Source: CAVVUF01 sp963751425 (lineage in GTDB: Bacteria; Chloroflexota; Anaerolineae; Anaerolineales; UBA4823). Taken from it: DNA of 64,000 nucleotides. The notes under the pieces were generated by a model. It was not told where the DNA came from and made no database searches. It saw only the letters and a program-made list of their open reading frames with translations. Below are positions 43,439 through 52,196 of the stretch, piece by piece. The first letter of the stretch is position 1, and each line of letters begins with the position of its first letter. The DNA lies in contig CAVVUF010000003.1 in assembly GCA_963751425.1 (NCBI GenBank), forward strand, positions 310,001 to 374,000, given 5' to 3'. Made by a program: the position numbers and the translations under genes.

Positions 43439-44539
43439 ATGTCTACCTGGGATACTTATCCTTCCGATTACCGCTTCCAAGAAGTACAAGCCATCCTGGC
43501 TGCCGTTCAGGCTGGCGAATGTGTTTCGATTGTCGGGTTGAGCGGCTCAGGGAAAAGCAATCTCCTGGGCTTTATCGCCAACCGTTTGAACAAGAACCAG
43601 CCCACAGCCAGCCGGCTCCCGGCATTCCACCTGGTGGACTGCAACCGCCTGATCGAATTTACCCCCCAGGCACTCTTTCGCCTCGTAACCAGCACACTGT
43701 CAACAAAAGAACCGGCTGCCGCAGGCGATGCACTGGCTGGGCTTGAGGCCGTCTTGGATCAAAAAATTGCTGAAGAAAAGCAGGTGTGCCTGCTTTTCGA
43801 CCGCTTCGACACGTTCATGCATGCCCTGGTCGAAGATAAAGTCCGCCTGGCTGTGGCCGCCAACCTGCGCGCCTTGCGGGATGCTCACAAATACGACCTG
43901 ACCTGTGTTTTGGGTACTCGCTGCCCGCTCGACCCAAACACTGAGCTGGCAGAGCTTTTCTTCGCCCACACCTTGTGGTTGGGGCCCCTGGCAGAGAACG
44001 ATGCGCGCTGGAATATCTCCCGCTATGCGCAGAGGAAAGGATTGACCTGGGGTGAAGAAGTTGTTCAAGCAATCTTGAAGACCTCCTGGGGCTATCCCTC
44101 GATCTTGAGAGCAGTCTGCGAAGCCTACGCCGACGGTAACAGCCTGGAAATTCATCATCTACTGGAACACCCAGCCGTTCGCAAGCGGGTGGATGAATTT
44201 TGGGCGGACCAGCCCAGCAGTGATGATCTGCGCCTCTCGAGACTCACCCATCAGCCCTTATTGAGCGCCGCCCGAGCCGCATCTGCCGTAGACACCACCC
44301 AGCTCACCGCCAAGGAAAATTTGTTGTGGGAATATTTCCTGGCCCATCCGGAGCAAGTTTGCGAAAAGGATGACCTGATCCGGGCTGTGTGGCCCGAAGA
44401 CCGGATCTTCGAGCGCGGTATCCGCGATGACAGCCTGGCACAGCTCATCCGGCGCCTACGTGAAAAAGTTGAGCCTGATCCCGGCACCCCGCTGCACATC
44501 CATACCATCCCTGGGCGAGGTTACCGGTTTACCCCGTGA
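43439..44539 (+). CDS. P-loop NTPase fused to an OmpR-type winged helix
   Basis: A 366-residue protein. The N-terminal AAA/STAND-like NTPase has Walker A GLSGSGKS (about 33-40) and Walker B-like VCLLFDRFD (about 117-125). A sensor-like arginine segment follows. The C-terminal 100 residues are a trans_reg_C winged helix with LTAKENLLWEYFLAHPEQ and the closing IHTIPGRGYRFTP. It should bind DNA under control of nucleotide state. TATAAT at 43403-43408 is a plausible -10. It is divergent to the membrane/lipoprotein operon, so it is the likely regulator of that operon or the receiver of its signal. Confidence 0.8.
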   Translation: MSTWDTYPSDYRFQEVQAILAAVQAGECVSIVGLSGSGKSNLLGFIANRLNKNQPTASRLPAFHLVDCNRLIEFTPQALFRLVTSTLSTKEPAAAGDALAGLEAVLDQKIAEEKQVCLLFDRFDTFMHALVEDKVRLAVAANLRALRDAHKYDLTCVLGTRCPLDPNTELAELFFAHTLWLGPLAENDARWNISRYAQRKGLTWGEEVVQAILKTSWGYPSILRAVCEAYADGNSLEIHHLLEHPAVRKRVDEFWADQPSSDDLRLSRLTHQPLLSAARAASAVDTTQLTAKENLLWEYFLAHPEQVCEKDDLIRAVWPEDRIFERGIRDDSLAQLIRRLREKVEPDPGTPLHIHTIPGRGYRFTP

Positions 44540-44566
44540 TTTCCCGCCAGAAGGAGAGCATGCAAC

Positions 44567-45618
44567 ATGAATTATGAATATCCACACCGCCGCTATAACC
44601 CCCTAACCCGCGAATGGGTTCTTGTATCTCCTCACCGCGCCAAGCGCCCCTGGCAGGGACAAGTCGAGAAGATGCCTGCTGCAAATATTCCCAGCTATGA
44701 CCCCTCCTGTTACCTGTGCCCGGGCAATCAACGCGTGAGCGGCGCTCAGAATCCGGCTTACACCTCGACCTATGTGTTCGATAATGATTTTCAGGCGCTG
44801 CTCCGTCCTGAACAAACAGCCGAGCCAGCCCAAACCTTCCCAGAGTCCGCTTTATTCAAGGCTGAGCCCGATTGGGGAATCTGCCGTGTGGGATGCTTCT
44901 CACCCCGCCACGATCTGTCACTGCCCGAGCTGTCGCAGCCAGCCGTCGAAGAGGTGGTGCGCATGTGGAGCCAGGAGACCCAAACCCTGGGCAGCCTGGA
45001 TTTCATCAACTATGTGCAGGTCTTTGAAAACAAAGGCGCTATCATGGGCTGCTCGAACCCGCACCCGCACAACCAGATCTGGTCTACGACCCGCATCCCG
45101 GTAGAACCTGGTAAAGAGCTGAGTGCCCAATCTGACTACCTGCATGAACACGCCTCCTGCCTGCTGTGCGATTACCTGGCGCAGGAACGCAAGAGCGGTG
45201 AACGCATTGTGACCGCCAACGAGCATTTCACCGCCCTGGTGCCCTTTTGGGCAGTTTGGCCCTTCGAGATTCTGGTGATCGCTCACCGCCATCTCGGCAG
45301 CCTGCCCTGACCTGACCGAAAGTGAAGTTTCTGGGCTGGCGGACCTGCTCCGAGGTGTAACGGCGCGCTACGATAACCTGTTCGAAGTCTCGTTCCCCTA
45401 TTCAATGGGCTTCCACCAGGCCCCTACGGATGGCAAATCTTACCCAGGCTGGCATTTGCATGCCCACTACTACCCTCCCCTGCTGCGGTCTGCCACTGTC
45501 AAAAAATTCATGGTCGGTTTCGAGATGCTGGGTATGCCCCAGCGCGACCTGACTCCTGAAACAGCTGCTGAACGCCTGCGCGGGCTGAACGAGATCCATT
45601 ACAAAGCGCGCGACATAA
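44567..45618 (+). CDS. galT: galactose-1-phosphate uridylyltransferase, frame broken near 45308
   Basis: GalT exchanges UMP between UDP-glucose and galactose-1-phosphate in the Leloir pathway. Motifs: zinc-binding CYLCPGN (about 45-51), the active-site NPHPHNQIWS (about 163-172) and, in the other frame, PYSMGFHQAPTDG. The frame ends at TGA 45308-45310; skipping one T gives GACCTGACC and continues through LHAHYYPPLLRS to the expected end near LNEIHYK. In that frame no stop separates GalT from the next gene. One extra indel in AAA (45603-45605) would bring TAA at 45616 into frame, so I place the end there. No galK or galE is adjacent. Confidence 0.85.
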
Positions 45619-45621
45619 CCT

Positions 45622-45652
45622 TATCCCACATATATCCCACACTTATCCCACA
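45622..45652. repeat. three TATCCCACA direct repeats, 11-base period
   Basis: TATCCCACA occurs at 45622-45630, 45633-45641 and 45644-45652, exactly one helical turn apart, between galT and the dehydrogenase start codon. It could be a regulatory site or replication slippage. It is close to but not the same as a DnaA box. Confidence 0.5.
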
Positions 45653-45659
45653 AGGTCTT

Positions 45660-46679
45660 ATGCCAAGAACTGTCGAAGTCCTGATCACAATCCCGTTTGA
45701 AGAACCTTTATTGACACAGTTAATCAACGTTTCCCCCCAGTTGAACATTACTGTCCTCAAGGCGCGCAAGCCAGAAGAGATCCCCCCAGAAATTCTGACG
45801 CGCACTGAAGTGCTGTATACCAACCGTATCCTTCCCCTTCCCGAACACGCCCCTAACCTGCGTTGGATCCAATTTCATTGGGCTGGTATCGATCATGCCC
45901 TGGATGCCCCAATCTTAATGGTGCCCGATGTAGTCGGGACACACCTGAGCGGCGCTTCTGCCTCGCAAATGGCCGAATTTGCCCTGACGATGATGCTTGC
46001 CCTGGGACATCATTTGCCCGACCTGAGTGCACTTCAGAAACAATCCGAATGGCCTCCTGAACGCTGGGAACGTTTCACCCCTTTAGAGCTGCGCGACAGC
46101 ACCGTGGGCATCATCGGGTATGGCAGCATTGGGCGCCAGATTGCCCGCTTGCTATATGGCTTTGGGGCTACGATCCTGGCTGCCAAGCGAGATGCCATGC
46201 ATCCTGAAGATAATGGATATATCCCTGAAGGGCTGGGCGATCCGAACGGTGATTATGTCCACCGCCTGTACCCGATCCAGGCTCTCCAGTCTATGCTGAA
46301 GGAATGTGACTTCGTCGTTTTGACCACACCCCTCACACCTGAAACCCGCAACCTTATCGGTCCTTCTGAGCTGGCTGTGTTTAAACCGACAGCATACCTG
46401 ATTGATATTGGCCGCGGTGGGGTAATCGACCAGGCTGCGCTTATCATCGCCCTGCGCGAGCACAAGCTCGCCGGAGCTGCTCTCGACGTCTTTCCTGAAG
46501 AGCCGCTGCCCGCAGATAGCCCGCTGTGGAAGCTGCCCAACGTGATCTTATCGCCGCATATTGCGGGATATTCATCCGCTTACGATGCGCGGGCTGTGGC
46601 ATTGTTTGCTGAAAACCTTACCCGCTACCTGGCAGGGCTGCCGCTGTACAATCAAATCGACATCGCAAAGGGATATTAA
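45660..46679 (+). CDS. D-isomer-specific 2-hydroxyacid dehydrogenase
   Basis: A 339-residue NAD-dependent dehydrogenase. The nucleotide-binding motif is GIIGYGSIGRQIA (about 147-159); the catalytic Arg is in DIGRGGVID, Glu in FPEEPLP and His in LSPHIAGYSS. The start is the ATG at 45660 (MPRTVEV) with AAGGT five bases before it, although the frame is continuous with the corrected galT frame. It would reduce a 2-ketoacid such as glyoxylate or hydroxypyruvate, or act on a sugar acid. It is followed by the HAD gene after 4 bases. Confidence 0.85.
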   Translation: MPRTVEVLITIPFEEPLLTQLINVSPQLNITVLKARKPEEIPPEILTRTEVLYTNRILPLPEHAPNLRWIQFHWAGIDHALDAPILMVPDVVGTHLSGASASQMAEFALTMMLALGHHLPDLSALQKQSEWPPERWERFTPLELRDSTVGIIGYGSIGRQIARLLYGFGATILAAKRDAMHPEDNGYIPEGLGDPNGDYVHRLYPIQALQSMLKECDFVVLTTPLTPETRNLIGPSELAVFKPTAYLIDIGRGGVIDQAALIIALREHKLAGAALDVFPEEPLPADSPLWKLPNVILSPHIAGYSSAYDARAVALFAENLTRYLAGLPLYNQIDIAKGY

Positions 46680-46683
46680 CAGA

Positions 46684-47433
46684 ATGATAAACGCACCTGG
46701 CAAACGATTCGAGGTGGTCTTGTTCGACCTCGGCAATACCCTTTTGTACTTCGACGGCCTTTGGGACCAGGTGATCCCGGCGATGGATACCGCTCTCCTC
46801 CAATCGTTACAAACCAGTGGGTATCGTTTGGACCTACAGGATTTCATACCCCAAGTGGAGAGGCGCTTTGCGGAATTCGATGCGCAAAAATCTGGCGAAT
46901 TCCTGGAATTCAGCACAGCATTTATCTTGCGCAGCTTATTGAGCGAAATAGGTTATTCAGAAATACCCGATGCAGTCCTTCGCAAAGCGATCCGAGATAT
47001 GTACGCTGTCAGCCAGGCTCATTGGCAGCGCGAGGCAGATACCCTGCCCATGCTGCAAGACCTGCATACCCAGGGCTACCGGCTGGGAATGATCTCGAAC
47101 GCAGGAGATGACCAGGATGTGCAAACTTTGATCGACAAAGCCGGCATACGCGGTTATTTCGACATCATCTTGACTTCCGCCGCCCAGGGCATTCGCAAAC
47201 CCAACCCGCGCATTTTCTACCAGGCGCTCCAGCACTGGGGCATACCCCCTGAGCGTGCAGTCATGGTCGGAGACACGCTCGGAGCTGATATCGTGGGTGC
47301 AAAAAATGCGGGTATTTACAGCGTTTGGATTACCCGCCGCGCCTCCCCCAACCAGCCTCAGCAGGAATTAATCACCCCGGATGCAACCATCGCTACGCTC
47401 AGCGCGCTGACTGAAATTTTAGATCGGGAGTAG
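46684..47433 (+). CDS. HAD-superfamily hydrolase
   Basis: A 249-residue HAD subfamily IA phosphatase. Motif I is VLFDLGNTL (nucleophile Asp, about 13), motif II SNAGDD (about 139), motif III Lys in IRKPNPRIF and motif IV GDTLGADIVGAKNAG. An alpha-helical cap lies between motifs I and II. It could remove phosphate from a sugar phosphate or phosphoglycolate. Start at 46684 (MINAPGKRF), four bases after the dehydrogenase stop. It converges on the GH5-like gene with 3 bases between. Confidence 0.85.
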   Translation: MINAPGKRFEVVLFDLGNTLLYFDGLWDQVIPAMDTALLQSLQTSGYRLDLQDFIPQVERRFAEFDAQKSGEFLEFSTAFILRSLLSEIGYSEIPDAVLRKAIRDMYAVSQAHWQREADTLPMLQDLHTQGYRLGMISNAGDDQDVQTLIDKAGIRGYFDIILTSAAQGIRKPNPRIFYQALQHWGIPPERAVMVGDTLGADIVGAKNAGIYSVWITRRASPNQPQQELITPDATIATLSALTEILDRE

Positions 47434-47436
47434 CTT

Positions 47437-48424
47437 TTATCCAGTAATGGTGCGGATGAATTCCACCTCGCGAGGATCGAAGGGAGTGCCATCCTTACGA
47501 AAGATATCATGGAACCAGACTTCCGGCTCGGGTGCCCCCTTCGGAGATCCCCAAGGAAAAATTGTATTCGTTCTTCCGCTGACCAGCCCCCAATTGAAAC
47601 AACCCACCCCTCGGCGCTTAAAGATAGGCAGGTGAGTTTCAAACCGGCTGTTGCGCGTGCGCGCCATATATTCTGTGCAGATCACCGGTCTTCCAGCCGT
47701 TTCTAAGCTTTCGATCTGCTTTTCCAGGTTGGCAGCATCATCATAGTTATGAAAAGTAATTACGTCTGAGATACTTAATCTGGAATTGGTTCAATTCCGG
47801 CAGGTTTGCCCACAGCCCCACGGTCAGGGGCTGCTCAGGCCTGATAGACTGCGCCCAGCGGCTGACAGCCTGCAAAAACGGCAGCGACCTTGTCCCCAAT
47901 CCGTTATTCCCCGGCTCGTTATACAAATCCCACATCAGAATACGCTCGTCTTGCCCGAAGGTGCTCAACAAGTCTTCGACAAAGTCCTGCAACCCACCCC
48001 AGGTGGAAGAGTCGCCCAACTTACCGGTCCCCGGTGACTGCACCCAACCCGAATTGTGCACGCCCGGTATGGGATCAGGCTGCATGCCCAGCTTGGGGTT
48101 CTGATTCCAACAGTCGTCAAACAGCACAAAAATTGGGCGGATACCATAGGAATTCACGATATTCAAGAATGAGCGCATGCGCGTCTTCAATCCGGCCGCG
48201 TCAATTTCGTAAACCAGGTCATGTAAATAGACGCGCACACTGTTGAAACCCAGGTTTGCTGCCCAGCTCAGCTCGAGATCGATTGTATCGACATCAAAAG
48301 TCTGCCACTGCCACATCTCGAGCTGATTGATCGCCGTGCTTGGAATGAAATTGCAGCCCACCAGCCAGGGCTGCTCCTGATACCACGCTTTTGCTTTTTC
48401 TAAAGGCCACAGGCCAGGTGGCAT
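47437..48424 (-). CDS. GH5-like glycoside hydrolase, frame broken near 47775
   Basis: A cellulase-superfamily TIM barrel split over two frames. The first part carries the acid/base Glu in MWDLYNEPGNNG; the second, in another frame, carries the nucleophile Glu in VICTEYMARTRNSRFETHL. Removing one of two A residues (TT on the plus strand at 47775-47776) joins them through SISDVITFHNYDDAANLEK into about 328 residues. No signal peptide, so cytoplasmic. The start at 48424 (MPPGLWPLEK) follows GGAGG; the frame is open to 48496. Such proteins are annotated as cellulase or xylanase-like; the substrate is not decided. Confidence 0.75.
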
Positions 48425-48562
48425 AATGGCGCCCTCCTCAGGTTTTAGCAATTTGGGGAACCGGTTATTGTGAGCAGATGGCTTCTTTGCACACACCCCA
48501 AAACCGGATTCCCCAAAATATTATCAGATCAAACATAAGCCTATCAGCTTCGCCGATAATCG

Positions 48563-49741
48563 TCAAGGCTGTTGTACCTGATCGGGCCTTTTTTCCAGCG
48601 TAACTTTTACATCTTTAAACTCACCATCGCGCCAGATTTTCAGTGTCACTACCTGCCCTGGTGTGCCGTTGAGCGACACATAGACCAGAAGATCATCAAA
48701 AGATTCTACGGTCTGCCCATCGATCGCCGTAACGACATCCCCCCCTACATCCACTGTGCGACCTTCATAGTCAGCAGTTTTATTTGCGCCTACCAAACCT
48801 GCCTTGGCTGCTGGTCCCTGGTCAATCACCTGCCACAAATAAGCGCCTTTCTCTACCGGAATATCCATCGCTTTGATTAATGCCAGGTCCAGTCCGCTTC
48901 CACGCACTCCCAACCAGGGCCAATCATACCCGCCATTTTGTATTAAAGAAGGCACAACGCGTTGGATGATGCTGACCGGGATGGCAAACCCCACGCCACT
49001 GTTTGCGCCATTTCCATTCGAGGTTTCGATCTGATCGTTTATGCCGATCACCTCCCCGCGCAGGTTCAGCAGAGGCCCTCCTGAATTCCCCGGGTTGATC
49101 GAAGCATCCGTCTGGATTGCCTGGGGGATCGAGAAGGTCGTTTGGGCAGGAATCGTCCTTCCCAGACCGCTGACAATGCCGCGTGTCAGGGTGCCTTCAT
49201 AACCAAAGGGATTGCCGATGGCAACCACACTCTGCCCAACGGCCAGGTCATCCATATTCCCCAGAGGTAAGGGCGCAATTCCTGCTGGAATATCTTCCAC
49301 CTGGACGACAGCCAGGTCACTGTGCAGATCCTCGCCCACAATTTTCGCCGGGCGGATCGTGCCATCTGCAAAGGTGACATCAATCTGCTCTGCGCCATCC
49401 ACGACATGCGCGTTGGTCACGACATGCCCCTCAGGGTCGTAGACAAAGCCTGAGCCTTGTGAGGCCGGTAACACCTCGTTATCTTGGCTAAGATAAATCG
49501 TAAGATTGACCACCGAAGGGTTGACCTGTGCATACAGCGCCTTCAAGGCTTCTTCTTCATTGGTGACGATCGCTGGCAGGGGCGCTTGGACGATCTCTTC
49601 GACAGGTGCAGGCGCGAGGGCTGTCACCACAACCTGAACTGGCGGTGCTTGAAAAGGGGTCCGGCAAGCCAGGGATATAGCGAAAACGAACAAAACGAAA
49701 AGAAATATGGGCCACATATGCTTAAGATTCGAACGGTTCAT
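48563..49741 (-). CDS. HtrA/DegP-type serine protease, lipoprotein
   Basis: A 392-residue S1C protease with one PDZ domain. The N-terminus has a hydrophobic signal ending ISLAC (lipobox), so it is lipid-anchored outside the membrane. The catalytic triad is His in TNAHVVDG, Asp in HSDLAVVQV and Ser in NPGNSGGPL. The PDZ domain occupies about residues 280-380. It degrades or refolds damaged exported proteins. The start at 49741 (MNRSNLKHM) follows GGAGG; the frame extends to 49756. Confidence 0.92.
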   Translation of the reverse strand: MNRSNLKHMWPIFLFVLFVFAISLACRTPFQAPPVQVVVTALAPAPVEEIVQAPLPAIVTNEEEALKALYAQVNPSVVNLTIYLSQDNEVLPASQGSGFVYDPEGHVVTNAHVVDGAEQIDVTFADGTIRPAKIVGEDLHSDLAVVQVEDIPAGIAPLPLGNMDDLAVGQSVVAIGNPFGYEGTLTRGIVSGLGRTIPAQTTFSIPQAIQTDASINPGNSGGPLLNLRGEVIGINDQIETSNGNGANSGVGFAIPVSIIQRVVPSLIQNGGYDWPWLGVRGSGLDLALIKAMDIPVEKGAYLWQVIDQGPAAKAGLVGANKTADYEGRTVDVGGDVVTAIDGQTVESFDDLLVYVSLNGTPGQVVTLKIWRDGEFKDVKVTLEKRPDQVQQP

Positions 49742-49971
49742 TTGATGCACCTCCACGAGAACCTGGATAAGAATGCCATTCTTTAGAAATTATGGAGGAG
49801 ATCTACATCCTCAAGGATTTCCGAAGAAACATCGTTCCCAAGTATAGCTGTTTAAGTTTAGTAGAATCTGAAATCTGGATAAGAATTATTAGATTTATCC
49901 TTGTAAACCAAACCGAGATTAGGACTATGGGATTGGTCGAGAATCATTATAATTACAGAGATGTGATATGG

Positions 49972-50015
49972 TGGGTCAAAAGTCTTTCGAAACGAAAGAA
50001 CGCCAAAACGACCCA
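49972..50015 (+). promoter_or_regulatory. leader stem-loop before the ICMT-type gene
   Basis: Outer arms TGGGTC (49972-49977) and GACCCA (50010-50015) enclose a seven-pair hairpin TCTTTCG/CGAAAGA (49983-49999). The structure ends 6 bases before the AGGAGG of the gene at 50034, so it may tune translation. It does not match a riboswitch I know. The rest of 49742-49971 holds no gene. Confidence 0.4.
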
Positions 50016-50033
50016 TCACACAGGAGGTGCCCT

Positions 50034-50777
50034 ATGTCTGGAATGGCTGTCAAGCAAATTCCTTCGCAGCCCGCTGCCGCCGGCCTGGATGCCTACGGTC
50101 GCAGGCGGATCGTGCAGGTGCTTTCCACGCTGATCATTGCGGTGGTTGTTATTTTTATCTGTGCTGGAAGCTTGAGGTTCCTGTGGGGCTGGGTTTACCT
50201 GGGAGTCTCGCTCAGCAGCCTGGCCCTTGGCGCCGCATACATTCTCAGGCATAACCCACAAGCCATCAACGAGCGCGGCCGCCCGGCCGAAGGGCAAAAG
50301 GGGTGGGATAAGGTGCTCATGCTCATCTACCTGCCGATTTTTATCAGCGTTTATGTGGTGGCTGGCCTGGATGCCCGTTTCGACTGGTCAGGCACAACCC
50401 TTTCCAGCGTTCCGCTCTGGCTGCACTGGCTGGGCATGCTCTTCACCTTCGCCAGTTCTGCGCTGACCTACGCCGCCATGGCCCACAACAAATTCCTGTC
50501 GATGTATGTCCAGGTCGCCGGAGATCGCGGTCACCAGGTGGCCACTGGGGGGCCTTACCGCTACGTGCGCCACCCCATGTATCTCAGCCTGGTGTTGAGC
50601 TGGCCTGCCCTGGCCTTGCTCCTGGGATCCTATTATGCGCTGATGCCAGGCTTATTGGCATCTCTGATCATTGTCATCCGCACCGGCCTGGAAGACCGCA
50701 CCTTGCAGGCTGAGCTGCCAGGTTATACTGACTACGCCCGCCAGGTGCGCTATCGCTTGCTGCCAGGAGTGTGGTAA
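50034..50777 (+). CDS. isoprenylcysteine carboxyl methyltransferase-family membrane protein
   Basis: A 247-residue integral membrane protein of the ICMT/PEMT family with about five hydrophobic helices. The SAM-binding end is GPYRYVRHPMYLSL (about 176-189), followed by the Glu/Arg-rich LEDRTLQAELPGYTDYARQVRYRLLPG that is typical of the family. It would methylate a lipid or isoprenoid-linked carboxylate or amine. The start at 50034 (MSGMAVKQ) follows AGGAGG. Its TAA is directly followed by the aspA ATG, so the two genes are cotranscribed. Confidence 0.85.
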   Translation: MSGMAVKQIPSQPAAAGLDAYGRRRIVQVLSTLIIAVVVIFICAGSLRFLWGWVYLGVSLSSLALGAAYILRHNPQAINERGRPAEGQKGWDKVLMLIYLPIFISVYVVAGLDARFDWSGTTLSSVPLWLHWLGMLFTFASSALTYAAMAHNKFLSMYVQVAGDRGHQVATGGPYRYVRHPMYLSLVLSWPALALLLGSYYALMPGLLASLIIVIRTGLEDRTLQAELPGYTDYARQVRYRLLPGVW

Positions 50778-52193
50778 ATGGAAAAAACTCGTCTCGAACA
50801 TGATCTCCTCGGTGAGCGCCAGGTGCCCGCCGACCGGTACTACGGCATCCAGACCCTGCGCGCCGCGGAAAATTTTGCCATCAGCGGTATTCAAATTTCA
50901 ACGTACCCAAATTTACTCTTCGCGCTGGCCTGGATCAAGAAAGCCGCCGCCCTCACCAACGCCGAATTGGGGCTGCTCCCAGAGAATCTGGCTGAGGCAA
51001 TCTCAAAGGCCTGCGACGAAATCCTTAGCGGGAAGCTGCACAGCGAATTTGTCGTCGATGTGATCCAGGGCGGCGCGGGCACCTCAACCAACATGAACGC
51101 CAATGAGGTGATCGCCAACCTGGCCCTCGAGCGGCTGGGATATGAAAAAGGGCGCTACGACATCCTTCACCCGCTCAACCATGTGAACATGTCGCAGTCC
51201 ACCAATGATGTCTATCCCACGGCCCTGCGCATCACGCTGAGCATCGAGCTGGATTTTTTGGTGAGCAAGATGGAGCAGCTGAAAAAAGCCCTGCACGTCA
51301 AAGCAGCCGAATTTGCAGACGTGATCAAGATGGGGCGCACTCAGCTCCAGGATGCCGTGCCCATGACCCTCGGGCAGGAGTTCGAAGCCTATGCCGTGAT
51401 GGTCGGAGAGGATATCCAGCGCATCTGCGAAGCACAGGCGCTGATCCGCGAGATCAACATGGGCGCCACCGCCATCGGCACAGGGTTGAACGCCCATCCC
51501 GACTATGCCCGCCTGGTGACTGCCCGCCTGCGGGCCCTGACCGGCATCCAGGTGGTCGAGTCGCAGAACCTGGTCGAAGCCACGCAAGATACCGGCGCTT
51601 ACGTGCAGCTTTCGGGGGTGCTCAAGCGCGTGGCTGTGAAGCTATCAAAAATCTGCAACGACCTGCGCCTGCTCTCCTCCGGCCCGCGCGCCGGGCTGGG
51701 AGAGATCAACCTGCCGCCCATGGCGCCGGGCTCTTCGATCATGCCCGGCAAGGTCAACCCGGTGATCCCCGAGGTGGTCAACCAGGTGGCTTTCGAGGTG
51801 ATCGGCAACGATGTCACGGTCACACTGGCCGCCCAGGCCGGGCAGCTCGAGCTGAACGTGATGGAGCCGGTCATCGCCTTCAACCTGTTCCGCTCGATCG
51901 ACATGCTAGGCGCCGCCTGCCAGGTGCTGGCTGAACGCTGCATCCTGGGCATCACTGCCAACCGCGAGCACTGCCGGCGCATGGTCGAGCGCTCTATCGG
52001 TCTGGTCACTGCCCTCAACCCGGTGCTGGGCTACGAAAAATCCACCGAGATCGCCCAAGAAGCCATGGAAACCGGGGGGTCGGTGTATGAGATTGTCTTG
52101 GAAAAGGGATATTTAACGAAAGCGGAGCTGGATGACCTGCTCAAGCCGGAGAACATGACCAGGCCAAGATACGTTGACTATAACCAGAAGTAA
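50778..52193 (+). CDS. aspA: aspartate ammonia-lyase
   Basis: A 471-residue fumarase/aspartase-superfamily enzyme releasing ammonia from aspartate to give fumarate. The start ERQVPADRYYGIQTLRA and TQLQDAVPMTLGQEFEAY are aspartase-like. The catalytic loop GSSIMPGKVNPVIPEV (about 320) carries the Ser base and the Lys. It is homotetrameric and cytoplasmic in the family. Fumarase class II remains a weaker alternative. It converges on the SARP gene with 3 bases between stop codons. Confidence 0.9.
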   Translation: MEKTRLEHDLLGERQVPADRYYGIQTLRAAENFAISGIQISTYPNLLFALAWIKKAAALTNAELGLLPENLAEAISKACDEILSGKLHSEFVVDVIQGGAGTSTNMNANEVIANLALERLGYEKGRYDILHPLNHVNMSQSTNDVYPTALRITLSIELDFLVSKMEQLKKALHVKAAEFADVIKMGRTQLQDAVPMTLGQEFEAYAVMVGEDIQRICEAQALIREINMGATAIGTGLNAHPDYARLVTARLRALTGIQVVESQNLVEATQDTGAYVQLSGVLKRVAVKLSKICNDLRLLSSGPRAGLGEINLPPMAPGSSIMPGKVNPVIPEVVNQVAFEVIGNDVTVTLAAQAGQLELNVMEPVIAFNLFRSIDMLGAACQVLAERCILGITANREHCRRMVERSIGLVTALNPVLGYEKSTEIAQEAMETGGSVYEIVLEKGYLTKAELDDLLKPENMTRPRYVDYNQK

Positions 52194-52196
52194 GTT

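Noticed and set aside
45622..45652. Cluster of DnaA-box-like sequences (possible origin)
   Set aside because: The repeat is TATCCCACA with an extra C compared with TTATCCACA, occurs inside a gene boundary and has no dnaA, dnaN or AT-rich unwinding region nearby.
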